DNA of 54,934 nucleotides from CAZIOH01 sp964540815. Its GTDB lineage: Bacteria > Myxococcota_A > Polyangia > Fen-1088. Under the pieces are notes generated by a model. That model saw only the letters and a list, made by a program, of their open reading frames with translations. It did not search any database and had not been told where the DNA came from. The stretch lies in NCBI GenBank assembly GCA_964540815.1, contig CAZIOH010000041.1, forward strand, positions 1-54,934. Direction: 5' to 3'. Within the stretch, counting starts at the first letter, position 1. Each line of letters opens with the position of its first letter. Shown one piece after another: positions 8,954 through 17,855 of the stretch. Both the position numbers and the translations under genes were made by a program.

Positions 8954-10401
8954 AGGTCGACTGGGAGCGCCTGCGGGTGTTTCGGCGCGTGGCCCTGTAT
9001 GCCCTGTTCGGGATCGCCGCCTACGTCACGGCGCTGGCCATCTGCTTCCCCTACGGCCGGGTCAAGGACATGGCGATCGCGATGGCCGCGCAGGCCGGTT
9101 ACGACGCGGAGATCGACTCGGCGGGCGCGGCCTTTCCCTTCGGCGTGGCCTTCACGGACATCCGGGTTCGTTCCCGGACCTCGGGCGCGAACGGCAAGCC
9201 CATGCAATTCCACCTCGACTCGGCACGTGCGCCCTTCCTGCCGGTGATCCTCTCGGGCGGCAACGCGGTCGACGTGGTGGTGAACGGGTTCGGCGGCCGG
9301 ATCGCCCTCGGCGCCGAATCGCGCAAGGGCGGCCCGATGCACTATCGGGTCCGGGTGGACGACGTGAACCTGGCGCAGGTTCCCGGCCCCCGGGAGAGCT
9401 GGAACCTCCCGGTCACCGGGGTCCTGCACCTGTTCGCCAACCTCGACGCCAGGACCGATCGCTTCGCCGACTCGACCGGAGAGATCGAGTTCAACTGCGC
9501 CGCCTGCACGGTCGGAGATGGCAAGGCCGCCGTCAAGTTCGGGGGCTCGAACCCCTTCCTGGCGGCTGGCCTGACCCTGCCGCGGGTGCGGCTCGGTGAC
9601 TTCGCCGGGCGCGTTGCCATCGAGAAGGGCGTGGCCCGTGCCGAGGGGGTGGCCATCAAATCGGGTGATGCCGAGGTGACGCTCGAGGGCGAAGTCCTCC
9701 TGCGCGATCCCTTCGCCCACTCGGCGGTGAACGCCTACCTGCGCTTCAAGCTCGGGGACGCGATGCTCCGCAGCGCCTCGGCCATCGCCAGCGTGCTGCA
9801 GGTGGCGGGGGCCCCCGGGTTGCGGCCGGATGGGTTCTACGGTCTGCGCTTCGCTGGCCCCATCGCGGGCCTGCAGGTGATGCTCTCGCCCTCGTCACCG
9901 GTGGGGCCCGGTCCCGGCCCGAGCCGGATGGGTGCGCGTTCGGCGGTGGTCCCGAGCGCCGCGACCGGCTCTCCCGCGCCGGCGCCGGCGCCGGCGGCGC
10001 CCCCGCCCGGGCCCGTCGTTGCGCCACCGCCCGCAGCGCCGCCGCTCGCCCCCGAGGCGCCCGTGAGCGTTCCACCGCCTCCCCCGACGCCACCGCCGAC
10101 GCCACCGCCTCCTCCGACACCACCTCCCCCGGTCGCGGTGGCGGCGCCCGAGGAGGACCAGCCGGCGGCGCCGCCGCCGCCGGATTCGCCTCCGCCCGAC
10201 ACCGAGGCGGTGCTGGTCCCGCCCATCCGCGGGTCACCGCCGGAAGGCGCGCGGATTCGCCCGCGGGGCTCCGGTCCAGGACCGGGCTTGCCGGGAGGTG
10301 CCCCCGGAGGCGCCGCGCCCGGCTCGGGCCCGACGCCGACGCCCACGACGCCGGCGCAGTCGTCGGGCGATCTCGAGCCGCCACCGGCCCCCACGGAGTG
10401 A
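8950..10401 (+). CDS. gspN: Type II secretion protein GspN with proline-rich C-terminal extension
   Basis: GspN-type accessory inner-membrane protein. GTG start overlaps the gspM stop (GTGA); the frame continues upstream only as a shadow of gspM. One membrane helix at residues 13-33 is followed by a periplasmic domain of about 280 residues with AsmA/GspN-like beta strands (for example FPFGVAFTDIRVR and a YRVRVDDVNLAQV segment). From about residue 320 to 483 the sequence is Pro/Ala/Gly-rich with long runs of Pro, probably a disordered tail. Last gene of the secretion operon; no clear hairpin terminator was seen in the 31 bases before the convergent gene. Confidence 0.85.
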   Translation: MKVDWERLRVFRRVALYALFGIAAYVTALAICFPYGRVKDMAIAMAAQAGYDAEIDSAGAAFPFGVAFTDIRVRSRTSGANGKPMQFHLDSARAPFLPVILSGGNAVDVVVNGFGGRIALGAESRKGGPMHYRVRVDDVNLAQVPGPRESWNLPVTGVLHLFANLDARTDRFADSTGEIEFNCAACTVGDGKAAVKFGGSNPFLAAGLTLPRVRLGDFAGRVAIEKGVARAEGVAIKSGDAEVTLEGEVLLRDPFAHSAVNAYLRFKLGDAMLRSASAIASVLQVAGAPGLRPDGFYGLRFAGPIAGLQVMLSPSSPVGPGPGPSRMGARSAVVPSAATGSPAPAPAPAAPPPGPVVAPPPAAPPLAPEAPVSVPPPPPTPPPTPPPPPTPPPPVAVAAPEEDQPAAPPPPDSPPPDTEAVLVPPIRGSPPEGARIRPRGSGPGPGLPGGAPGGAAPGSGPTPTPTTPAQSSGDLEPPPAPTE

Positions 10402-10432
10402 ACGAGACCGATTCCTCTCACGTCACGCCGAG

Positions 10433-11311
10433 TCAGATCATCGCGCGCACCAGCGCCAGCAGATCCCGGTTGCCAGCCTTCGCCGCGATCGCGGCCGGAA
10501 GCCGGCGCAAACGCCAGACCACCGTCCAGTCCATCTTCTCCCCCGGCTCCAATGTCCGATACGGTCCCTGCTGCTCCAGCTCCACGTAGGTATGCTCGGG
10601 ATCGGCGTAGACCTCGAGCTGAGCCTCCCCGGGAGCCTGCTCCGCCGCCGCGATCGCGGGGAATGTCTTGATGAGCAGCATTCCGCGCGCGATGTCGAGG
10701 TGCGCGGCCCAGCCCTCGGCCCCGTGGGCGAAGAGCTTCTGGTGGGCGGTGATCGCCCCCGCGTCGTAGTCGAACCAGACCGCGCCCTCGGCATCCAGCG
10801 AGCGCAGGGTCGAGCGGCCCTCCACCCCGTCGCCCTTGGGGAAGAAGGTCAATCCCCCCACGGGATGTCGCGAGATCTCCCAGGGCGCCAGGGTCCGCGG
10901 CGTCTGCGAGAGGTTCTCGAAGGTGTACGCGACCGAGAAGGTCTCCCGCTCCGGATCGACGCGAAAGCGCTTGGCGATCACCATCCCGAGCGCGGCGGCG
11001 GGGCGGCTGCGAAACTCGAGCTCGGGCGGCGTCCCGACCACCTCGTAGGGCTCCCGGTCGAGCTCGGGCGGCGGGGGCCAGCCCCACTGGCTTTGCGGGC
11101 TGGTCCAGCAGGTCGAGCCGAAGTTGATCGGGTTCACGTCGGCACTGGTGAGGATGTTCTCGGCGCCCACGCAGAACTCGGTGATGCGCGCGCCGAGGCC
11201 TGCGTCCACCGTGAACGACGCCTCGCCGAACCGCCAGCGGTAGACGGTGCCGTCGACGGTGGGGGCCAGCAGCGAAGCGTCCGAAGGGGTCGCAGGGTCC
11301 TTGGTGACCAC
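10433..11311 (-). CDS. DUF4380-type protein (aldose-epimerase-like fold)
   Basis: 292-residue protein beginning at GTG (11311). The all-beta sequence with NFGSTCWTSPQSQWGWPPP, EISRHPVGGLTFFP and a C-terminal YVELEQQGPY / WTVVWRLRRLP pattern fits the DUF4380 family, which has a galactose-mutarotase-like sugar-binding fold. No signal peptide is visible, so it is probably cytoplasmic. Substrate unknown. It runs convergent to gspN with a 31-base gap, so it is not part of the secretion operon. The family assignment is from memory of family signatures and needs a profile search. Confidence 0.75.
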   Translation of the reverse strand: MVTKDPATPSDASLLAPTVDGTVYRWRFGEASFTVDAGLGARITEFCVGAENILTSADVNPINFGSTCWTSPQSQWGWPPPPELDREPYEVVGTPPELEFRSRPAAALGMVIAKRFRVDPERETFSVAYTFENLSQTPRTLAPWEISRHPVGGLTFFPKGDGVEGRSTLRSLDAEGAVWFDYDAGAITAHQKLFAHGAEGWAAHLDIARGMLLIKTFPAIAAAEQAPGEAQLEVYADPEHTYVELEQQGPYRTLEPGEKMDWTVVWRLRRLPAAIAAKAGNRDLLALVRAMI

Positions 11312-11415
11312 CCCGCGGGATTAACACGAAGGAAATGCCCACGCGAGCCCATTTCGGCGTCGAGCCATCGGCGCAGGGTGGTGCTGGCTGGTCACGCGCA
11401 GGGCGAATTTGGATT

Positions 11416-11749
11416 TCAGACCAAGAACAGCCCCCGCAGTCTCCCGAAGAGCGTGAGCGCGTCTTCGGTCATCCTCTCGCTGGCCGTGCCTCGATGTTCC
11501 TCCCAGACGCAGAGGACCGTGCCCTCAAGGTCGGCAAAGGCAGCGTCAATCGTGTCGCCAGCTCCGCCGAGATTGAGTGCGGGGCAGTACAGCTCGAACC
11601 CCAGATCGTCCGTGGGCGAGATCTCGAGCTCGAGCGGGGCCCGCAGCGAGCGCCGGGGACTTCGACCGGAAGACCGCCCTGGTGGCGAAGGATTTCTTCG
11701 CCGGATCTACGTCGAGATTCGAAGGAGGGCGATCGGTGACGGTCGCTCA
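11416..11749 (-). pseudogene. Frameshifted remnant of an unrecognised gene
   Basis: Minus-strand coding-like sequence split over two frames. The upstream part reads DPAKKSFATRAVFRSKSPAL, with GC-rich third positions. The downstream part, in another frame, includes LEISPTDDLGFELYCPALN and ends LFGRLRGLFLV before a TGA at 11416-11418. The join falls around 11630-11660. No convincing start codon was found. I do not recognise the family. Most of the stretch 11312-11800, otherwise gene-free, is taken up by this remnant. It may be true decay or an uncorrected indel. Confidence 0.4.
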
Positions 11750-11800
11750 CGACGGGGGCAAGCGTGCTTGCCGATCGAGCTCTCGGTTGGTGACTCGCCC

Positions 11801-12186
11801 ATGCAGGCTCGCTTCATTCTGCTACGAGTCATCGCAACGCTCGCGTGCCTCATGGAGTGTCGCACGACGACAACAGCCCCTGGTGTGGGGATCAGTCTGG
11901 CTAGGGCGCTCGAGATCGCCAAGACGGAGATCCCCGAGATCTCCAATCAACACGATTTCGTGCTTCAGGAAGATCGCACCGTCGAGCGCCGATTCGGATG
12001 GGTACACTTCTACACCACGAGGAAGCACCTCGAAGCCCAGATCCCCAGGACTTGGTGCCGGGAAGCGCGCCCGTGGTGGTGCTCCGCCAAGATGGCTCAA
12101 TCGCACACCTCGCAACTGCGGTTCCAACCGAGCGCGCGGTCGAGGTATCCAGAAGGTCCAACAACGCGAGATCGATCTCGTGGTGA
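11801..12186 (+). pseudogene. Frameshifted lipoprotein with Imm35 (YrhB-type) domain
   Basis: ATG at 11801 begins a lipoprotein-like signal (LACLMEC, lipobox Cys at residue 20), then ALEIAKTEI and RFGWVHFYTTRKHLE, matching the first half of the Imm35/YrhB immunity-protein domain. Around 12032-12041 the frame must change: the second half of the domain (DPQDLVPGSAPVVVLRQDG, then HLATAVPTERAVEV) is read in the next frame and stops at 12186. The two halves are exactly complementary, so a single-base-type indel is the simplest explanation. Imm35 proteins commonly neutralise contact-dependent toxins; no partner toxin is seen here. Confidence 0.6.
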
Positions 12187-12526
12187 ATGCGGAGTGCGTT
12201 CAGGTTCGCCGACCGGGGTGAGTCTAGCTCGCTCGGAATCTTCAAGTTCTGCAGCGGCGCCACCCTCGCGATCTCGTCATTGGCAGCGATCCGGGCCTGC
12301 TCGAGCCAAGCGGCTCCCCAGCTTGGCCAGGCCTCCGATCCCCGCTTCTCCGAGTAGTCCCGCTGTGTCCGCTGAACGCCATGACGGAAGCGAGGAGCAC
12401 ACTGGAGATCCGGGCGTCGTCGTATTGGTATTCCCAATCGCCGTCCCTCAGAAGCCCTGTCTTCGCGTGCGCGACCACTGGCCAGACTGCCCAGACGAAC
12501 ACGATCACGTGCGCCATCCTTCGCAT
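12150..12526 (-). pseudogene. Frameshifted small secreted-protein gene, family unknown
   Basis: ATG at 12526 (minus) encodes a signal peptide (MRRMAHVIVFVWAVWPVVAHA) then WEYQYDDARISSVLLASVMA. Near 12375-12380 the coding frame shifts and continues as QRTQRDYSEKRGSEAWPSW and NDEIARVAPLQNLKIPSEL, with high third-position GC. The true end is unclear; the continuing frame overlaps the 3' end of the opposite-strand Imm35 remnant, so the left boundary is approximate. No family recognised. The signal peptide followed by a broken frame is what supports the pseudogene call. Confidence 0.4.
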
Positions 12527-12686
12527 CTCGTCGAGCGTATCACGGCGCAGTCGCGGGGCAGGATGGCTAGATGGCAGGTTGACGAGGCGCCAGGACGATC
12601 GCATCCAAGCACAGGGTTTCTCACGTTCCCGCCCGTGCCCGGCGTCCCCGGAATATTCATCATTTTGTGCACGCCGAGAGACATTC

Positions 12687-13787
12687 TCACGCGAGCCCGT
12701 AGCGTCTGGCGCGATCGCAGAAGGTCGAGCGGGGGACGGCGAGGGCCCGGGCGGCTTGCCGTCGGCTGCCTCCGTTGCGGAGCAGGGCCCACTCGAAGAC
12801 GGACTTCTCGATCTCGGCGAGGGTTCGGCCCGACACGGGCACGCTGTACGTGTCGGGGGCGCCACCGGGCCCGCCGTGGGTACCGGACCTCGCGCCGGAG
12901 GTGGTGCCGGATGGGGTGCCGGAGATCGCCGCGCTGCCGGTGGGGTCTCCCCGCGCCGGTCCACCGCGCCGGCCGTCCGCCTGGCGGTCGTCCCAGCCAT
13001 CCGCCTCATCCCGATCGCCGAGGTGGGTCCCGAGGCCGGGGGCTCCGAGCTCGAGCGCCCCGACGTCGATCGGCTCGCCACCGAGGATGACAGCCCTCGT
13101 GACGACGTTGCGCAGCTCACGGATGTTGCCCGGCCACGGATGCGCCATCAGCCGCTCGAGCGCCGCCGGCTCGAAGGTGCGGACCGGTGTGGGACTGAGC
13201 TCCCGCAGGAAGCCCTCGACGAGGAGCGGGATGTCCGCGGCGCGCGCGCGCAACGGCGGGAGCGTCAGCTCGAAGGCGGACAGGCGATGGAAGAGATCGG
13301 CCCGGAACCCGCCCCGCAGGATCTCCCGCCGCAGATCCCGCCAGGTGACCGCGATGAGCCGGACATCCACCGCGACGTCGCCGGTTCCGCCGACGCGCCG
13401 CAGGCGCCCGGTCTCGAGGACCCGCAGCAGCTTGGCCTGAAGCTCGAGCGGCAGCTCCCCGATCTCGTCGAGCACCAGGGTGCCCCGGTGGGCCTCCTCG
13501 AACCAGCCCACCTTCCGACCGGCCGCCCCCGTGAAGGCACCCCGCTCGTGCCCGAAGAGCGCGCTGTCGGCCAGCTCGCGCGAGAGCGTACCGCAGTTCA
13601 CGGCCACGAACGGCTGTGCAGCCCGCGGACCGGCGTCGTGAATCAGCCGCGCCAGCAGCTCCTTGCCGGTCCCCGTCTCGCCCGTGATCAGCACCGGCAC
13701 GCCGGTCGCCGCGACGGTCCGCGCCCGCGCCAGCGTTTCACAGAGCCCGAAGTCTCTCCCGATGATCCGAAATTCCCGCCCCGTCAC
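12687..13787 (-). CDS. Sigma-54 activator (AAA+ / Fis HTH), no sensory domain
   Basis: Enhancer-binding protein that would remodel sigma-54 RNA polymerase. Walker A GETGTGKE (residues 36-43), the sigma-54 contact loop GAFTGA (83-88), Walker B GTLVLDE (102-108) and both arginine fingers (R162, R168) are intact. A Gly/Thr/Asp-rich linker of about 80 residues separates the AAA+ core from a Fis-type helix-turn-helix (about 323-366). There is no receiver, FHA or GAF domain: the protein starts almost directly at the AAA+ core, so activity may be controlled by expression or a partner protein. ATG start. It lies downstream of the minus-strand lipoprotein gene, 72 bases apart, and may be co-transcribed with it. 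Confidence 0.92.
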   Translation of the reverse strand: MTGREFRIIGRDFGLCETLARARTVAATGVPVLITGETGTGKELLARLIHDAGPRAAQPFVAVNCGTLSRELADSALFGHERGAFTGAAGRKVGWFEEAHRGTLVLDEIGELPLELQAKLLRVLETGRLRRVGGTGDVAVDVRLIAVTWRDLRREILRGGFRADLFHRLSAFELTLPPLRARAADIPLLVEGFLRELSPTPVRTFEPAALERLMAHPWPGNIRELRNVVTRAVILGGEPIDVGALELGAPGLGTHLGDRDEADGWDDRQADGRRGGPARGDPTGSAAISGTPSGTTSGARSGTHGGPGGAPDTYSVPVSGRTLAEIEKSVFEWALLRNGGSRRQAARALAVPRSTFCDRARRYGLA

Positions 13788-13859
13788 ATCCGCTTATCGC
13801 TCCCCACCCTTCACCGTTGCGGACATTGGACATTGGGCATCGGGCATCGCGCTCCACGG

Positions 13860-14792
13860 CTACCGGGTCGCGTTCAGCCCGCGCTTGGCGAGGAAGTCCT
13901 GCAAGGTGCCGAGCGCGTCGTCGCAGGCCCTGGCGAGCGGCGGCTTCTCCCGCAGCGACATCGAGAGCGAGCGCACGTTGGTGTTGCGTCGGGACAGGGC
14001 CACGAGCTCGGCCGAGAGCGCCTTGAAGCGGTCGAGCTCGGCGATGGCCGCCGTCCCGAGCTCCCCGCCGCCGCTCGGGGCGACCAGGCGCGCGAGCCCG
14101 GTCGTCGCCTCGTGTGCGGTCGCATCGAGCGCCGTCATCCGCGACTCCAGCCTCGCCATGGCGGCGTCGTCCGGCTCGGCGATGTGCGGCGCCTGCAGCA
14201 CCTGAATCTCTCGCACCGCCAGCAATGCCCGCGCCTGCAGCGCCTCGGCCTGGCAGCGGCGGCTGCCAGCGCCCGCCACCCGCTCGGTCAACTTCTGCAA
14301 GGCGTCCCTCAATCGATCGGCCGACTCGCGCAGCGGCCCGAACGACAGTCCTTGCGCCTTGAGGTTGGTGTTCTCGACCGCGAGGGCCAGCACCTTGGCA
14401 TCGAGCTCGAGGTAGCTCTTGAAGGCCGCGTCGAAGGTCTCCAGCGCTCGCGACTCCTCCGCGTATCCCAGCGACTGCAAGATCGGGTGCAGCCGGGCCG
14501 CGTCCGCCTCGACCCGGGTGGTGGTCTCTCGCGCTTCTCGGGCGAACGACACCGAGGCGGCGTCGGTATCCGCCATGACCGACCGGTTGGCGGCGTCCGC
14601 GGCCTTGTTGAACTGCACGCGCGCGTCGGAGGTCAGCCGCCTGGCCTCGAGGACCGCCTCCCAGGTGGAGGAGTCCGAGGTCCCGCGGCACCCCACGAGC
14701 GCGCCAAGCATGCCCACCCCGAGCACCAGGGAAATGCCATGCGCGCGGCGCAACGGCATCCACCGGAGGAAACCGAACCAGGAGAGATTCAC
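13860..14792 (-). CDS. Helical lipoprotein with four-helix-bundle-like sensor region
   Basis: 310-residue predicted lipoprotein. The GTG at 14792 is chosen because it gives a good signal (basic RRAHG, hydrophobic stretch, lipobox LVGC). The same frame is open upstream to 15158 but that part overlaps the divergent kinase gene and is not coding-like. The mature part is almost entirely helical with heptad-like Leu/Ala spacing (for example ALETFDAAFKSYLELDAKV), resembling the four-helix-bundle sensor domain of chemoreceptors, but without membrane-return or signalling domains. It sits between a sigma-54 activator (downstream) and a divergently transcribed kinase, so a role as an envelope sensor input is plausible but unproven. 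Confidence 0.75.
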   Translation of the reverse strand: MNLSWFGFLRWMPLRRAHGISLVLGVGMLGALVGCRGTSDSSTWEAVLEARRLTSDARVQFNKAADAANRSVMADTDAASVSFAREARETTTRVEADAARLHPILQSLGYAEESRALETFDAAFKSYLELDAKVLALAVENTNLKAQGLSFGPLRESADRLRDALQKLTERVAGAGSRRCQAEALQARALLAVREIQVLQAPHIAEPDDAAMARLESRMTALDATAHEATTGLARLVAPSGGGELGTAAIAELDRFKALSAELVALSRRNTNVRSLSMSLREKPPLARACDDALGTLQDFLAKRGLNATR

Positions 14793-14845
14793 CCGCCGAA
14801 CGTAACACGCCCCATCCAGAGCCTCGATCCGAGCCGTCCGCGAAT

Positions 14846-14873
14846 GTAACGCGCCGCCGGTCTCGCGCGTTAC
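14846..14873. promoter_or_regulatory. Inverted repeat in the lipoprotein/kinase divergent region
   Basis: Two perfect 9-base arms (GTAACGCGC and GCGCGTTAC) are separated by 10 bases, midway between the divergent starts at 14792 and 15004. A further CGTAAC lies at about 14878 and another CGTAAC at about 14801. The spacing of the arm centres (about 19 bases, two helical turns) suits a dimeric repressor or activator. Operator function is inferred. Confidence 0.4.
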
Positions 14874-15003
14874 CGCCGCGTAACCCCCGGGCCTCCGCCG
14901 GCGCGACCAGGCGCCTCCTCGAGCCCGCTGAAAGCGGCGTGTTGGCCCTGCCCGTTCCGAGATTTCCGACGTGGCATGGCTCTTGAAGTGACCAAGCTCG
15001 GCC

Positions 15004-16569
15004 ATGAACGCAGCAGCGATTGCCGAGCCACGGCACGATGGCAACGTCGAACACGACGCCGAACCCGCCGGACAGTGGGTCGGCCGATCGGACGAGACCG
15101 CCCCCGGCACCGCCGTCGGGGCGGGCGCGGGGCCATGGGCGAGCCTGGTCCCCGGCAACGTGCTCGGCGGATCCTATCGACTGGTGCGACATCTCGCCCG
15201 CGGCGGGATGGGCGACATCTACCTCGCCGCGCACGAGCGGCTGCACAGCCAGTTCGTCCTCAAGGTGCCGAGCCCCGAGACCGAGCTCGCCCCGGCCGAC
15301 CTCGCGCGCTTTCGCCACGAGGCAGAGCTGATGGTGGCGGCGCGGCACCCGAACGTGGTCCAGATCATCGACTTCAACGTCACCGAGCTCGGCTTGCCCT
15401 ATCTCGTGATGGAGCACGTCGCTGGCGAGGATCTGGCCGAGGTCCTCGGCAGGCGGGGGCCGCTCGCACCCGAGGCGATCGTCGACATCGTGCGCCAGCT
15501 GGCGGGTGCCCTCGACTCCGCCCACGCACGGGGGATCGTCCATCGGGATCTCAAGCCCGAGAACATCATGCTGGTGCAGCGCCCGGGAGAGCCGGATCTC
15601 GTGAAGATCATCGACTTTGGCATCTCGGAGGTGCGGCGCGTGCAAGGCGCGGCGCAAGACCCACGCGGGGTGCGCGATCCTGACCAGGACCTCGGCCGGG
15701 ACCCTCCCGACGATCCATGGGTGCTGGCCGGGACGCCGGACTTCATGGCGCCAGAGCTGCTCCGCGCACCGGGGGGCGCGATCGATGGTCGTTCGGACCA
15801 GTTCTCGCTCGCGGTGATCGTGCATGTCTTGTTGACTGGCCGCACACCTTGGGGTCCGCGAGATCCCCTCGATACGTCGGAGCGGGTCCTCACCGATCGC
15901 GGGCTCTCGCGCGGGCTCGCGCGGGGCCTCTCGCTGGCCAAGGGGCCCCCCTGCCGCCTGGACCACGTGGCGGCGGTCCTCGCCCGCGGGATGGCCCGCC
16001 TCCCGGAGCTACGCTTCGACACGATGGTCGACTTTGCACACGCCCTGGCGCGCGCAATGCTCGAAGATGGGTTGCTCCCCGTTCGCCCCGCGCGCGCCGC
16101 CGCCGCCGCCGTCGCCGAGCTGCACGACCATGGGTTGGCGCACGCATTCCTCGACGACCAGCTGCGCGACGACCACCCGGGCGCGATACCCCTCGAGCTC
16201 TTGCCGAGCGCGGAGCCGGAACCCCGGAGATTGCAGGATCCCGACGGCAGGGAGACCGAACGTCTCCGCTTTCGCCGGTCTGGCAGGGGTCTTCCGCGCC
16301 GAGGCGTCCTCCCCGGTGGGCTCGGCCGCAACCGCCACAGCTACGTTCAGAGGGTCGGGCTCGACGCCGTCCTCGTGTTGGTCGCGGTCTTCGGCGCGGT
16401 CTGGATGGGCGGCGTGGACACCCCGGTGGTCCGGCAACGGGTCGAGTCGAGCTGGCGCTCCGTCGAGCAAACCTTGCATTCCTCCGTGGCGCTGGCTTCG
16501 AGCGGCGGCTCGGGTCTCCTGAACAAGTTCTGGGCCCACGAACCCGGGGACACCGCGCCCCGAGATTGA
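15004..16569 (+). CDS. Membrane Ser/Thr protein kinase (Pkn type)
   Basis: Hanks-type kinase of 521 residues. The Gly-rich loop ARGGMG (65-70), catalytic Lys87 (VLK), HRDLKPEN (180-187) and DFG (204-206) are all present. An insert rich in Asp/Pro follows DFG before the activation segment ends at FMAPE. The kinase domain is preceded by about 55 variable residues. A single membrane helix lies at about 453-470 with a short periplasmic tail. ATG at 15004. Stop is 8 bases before the DUF748 gene, and that gene overlaps the next, so kinase, DUF748 and peptidoglycan-binding proteins look like one operon. Confidence 0.92.
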   Translation: MNAAAIAEPRHDGNVEHDAEPAGQWVGRSDETAPGTAVGAGAGPWASLVPGNVLGGSYRLVRHLARGGMGDIYLAAHERLHSQFVLKVPSPETELAPADLARFRHEAELMVAARHPNVVQIIDFNVTELGLPYLVMEHVAGEDLAEVLGRRGPLAPEAIVDIVRQLAGALDSAHARGIVHRDLKPENIMLVQRPGEPDLVKIIDFGISEVRRVQGAAQDPRGVRDPDQDLGRDPPDDPWVLAGTPDFMAPELLRAPGGAIDGRSDQFSLAVIVHVLLTGRTPWGPRDPLDTSERVLTDRGLSRGLARGLSLAKGPPCRLDHVAAVLARGMARLPELRFDTMVDFAHALARAMLEDGLLPVRPARAAAAAVAELHDHGLAHAFLDDQLRDDHPGAIPLELLPSAEPEPRRLQDPDGRETERLRFRRSGRGLPRRGVLPGGLGRNRHSYVQRVGLDAVLVLVAVFGAVWMGGVDTPVVRQRVESSWRSVEQTLHSSVALASSGGSGLLNKFWAHEPGDTAPRD

Positions 16570-16577
16570 CTCATCCC

Positions 16578-17855
16578 ATGGCCAGCCACCTCGCCCACGA
16601 AAGCACCCTCGCCGACCGCCTCCTCGCCTGGCGGTCGTCGCCAGGGCTCGGACGCCGGCTCAAGCTCGGATTCATTGGCCTCGCGGTGTTGCTGGCGCTG
16701 CTGATCGTGATCCGGCTGCTCCTCGATCCCATCGCGGAATGGCAGACGCGCAAGGCGCTGGCTGGACTCGACGGGTACACGGGCACCGTCCGCCACGTTC
16801 ACGTGACCCTGTTCGATCCCGGCGTCGAGATCACCGACCTCGCGCTGTGGCCCGAGAGCCGGGCCAAGAAGCTCGAGGACCGTCAGGAGGGGAAGACCGC
16901 GACGTCGCCGGACCACGCGCCGCGCGATCCGATGCTCTACGTCGAGAAGACCTACGCCCAGCTCAGCTGGGGGCAGATCCTGCACGGGCACCTGCTCGCC
17001 CGTCTCCGACTCGAGAATCCCAAGCTGGTGATCGTTCCGTCGGCGCCACCTCCGGCCCCCGCGAGCACGAAGACCGCGACCCGAGCGCCCGATCTGTCGA
17101 CCTCGCTCGAGAAGATCGTGGGGATGAAGGTGGATCGCGTCGAGATCTTCGACGGTGAGCTGCTGTTCCGGGAGGCGGGCGGAGGCGGGCACCCCGAGGA
17201 GCTCTGGATCCACCGGCTCGAGCTGGCCGCACAGAACCTCGCCACCCGCGCGAGCCTGGCGGGCGGCCGTCCCGCCACAGTGGCCGGTCACGCGGTGGTC
17301 GGGCACACCGGCGAGCTGACGCTGTTCGTCTCGGCCGACCCCTTCGCGAGCCCCCTGAGCTTTGCGGGGCAGATCTCCCTCAAGGGCCTGGCGGCATCCG
17401 AGCTGTACCGCTTCGTCGAGCCGAAGAGCGGGCTCAACCCCGCGCACGGTACCATCGACGTGTTCGCCGAGTTCGTCTCGCAGGCTGGCCTCATCAATGG
17501 CGGCATCAAGCCTCTGCTGAAGAACATCGAGGTTCGTCCGACCGAATCCGGGGTCTGGAACCGGATGAAGGCATGGCTGGCGGACAAGACCATCGAGCTC
17601 GGATCGGATCGGGTGGGGGATCGACGCGCCATCGCAACGACCATCCCCATCAAGGGGAAGCTCACCGGCCCAGACCTGCAGCTCTGGCCCACCGTGCTCG
17701 GGGTGATTCGCAATGCGTTCGTGCGCGGGGTGACGTCGGGATTCGATAACCTGCCCCCCGAGACCGCCCCGCGCCCCGAGGGTCCAGTCGATCAGGCCAT
17801 CCAGGCGGTGAAGACGGGGTCGGGGCCCCCGAAGGCTCAGCCGGTACGCCCATGA
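16578..17855 (+). CDS. DUF748 / AsmA-like envelope protein
   Basis: 425-residue protein with one N-terminal membrane helix (about residues 28-48) and a long periplasmic region. Phrases such as FDPGVEITDLALWPES, KVDRVEIFDGELLFRE, and a repeated beta-strand pattern match the DUF748 family, related to AsmA/Tam-type proteins that span the periplasm and influence outer-membrane lipid or lipoprotein handling. ATG at 16578; earlier in-frame codons overlap the kinase gene. It overlaps the next gene by ATGA. Function in the kinase operon unknown. Confidence 0.78.
   Translation: MASHLAHESTLADRLLAWRSSPGLGRRLKLGFIGLAVLLALLIVIRLLLDPIAEWQTRKALAGLDGYTGTVRHVHVTLFDPGVEITDLALWPESRAKKLEDRQEGKTATSPDHAPRDPMLYVEKTYAQLSWGQILHGHLLARLRLENPKLVIVPSAPPPAPASTKTATRAPDLSTSLEKIVGMKVDRVEIFDGELLFREAGGGGHPEELWIHRLELAAQNLATRASLAGGRPATVAGHAVVGHTGELTLFVSADPFASPLSFAGQISLKGLAASELYRFVEPKSGLNPAHGTIDVFAEFVSQAGLINGGIKPLLKNIEVRPTESGVWNRMKAWLADKTIELGSDRVGDRRAIATTIPIKGKLTGPDLQLWPTVLGVIRNAFVRGVTSGFDNLPPETAPRPEGPVDQAIQAVKTGSGPPKAQPVRP

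Noticed and set aside
10298..13090. Plus-strand open frame of 930 codons across the DUF4380 and regulator genes
   Set aside because: Composition is shadow-like except for 11801-12040, which belongs to the Imm35-type remnant. No ribosome-binding site or protein family elsewhere in it.
13821..13850. CATTGGA/CATCGGG-type short tandem considered as a CRISPR or iteron-like array
   Set aside because: Only a few 7-10 base imperfect units with no spacers; simple-sequence slippage is enough to explain it.
14972..14986. TGGCAT-N5-TTGA before the kinase at 15004, considered as a sigma-54 promoter
   Set aside because: The invariant GC of the -12 element is missing (TTGA).
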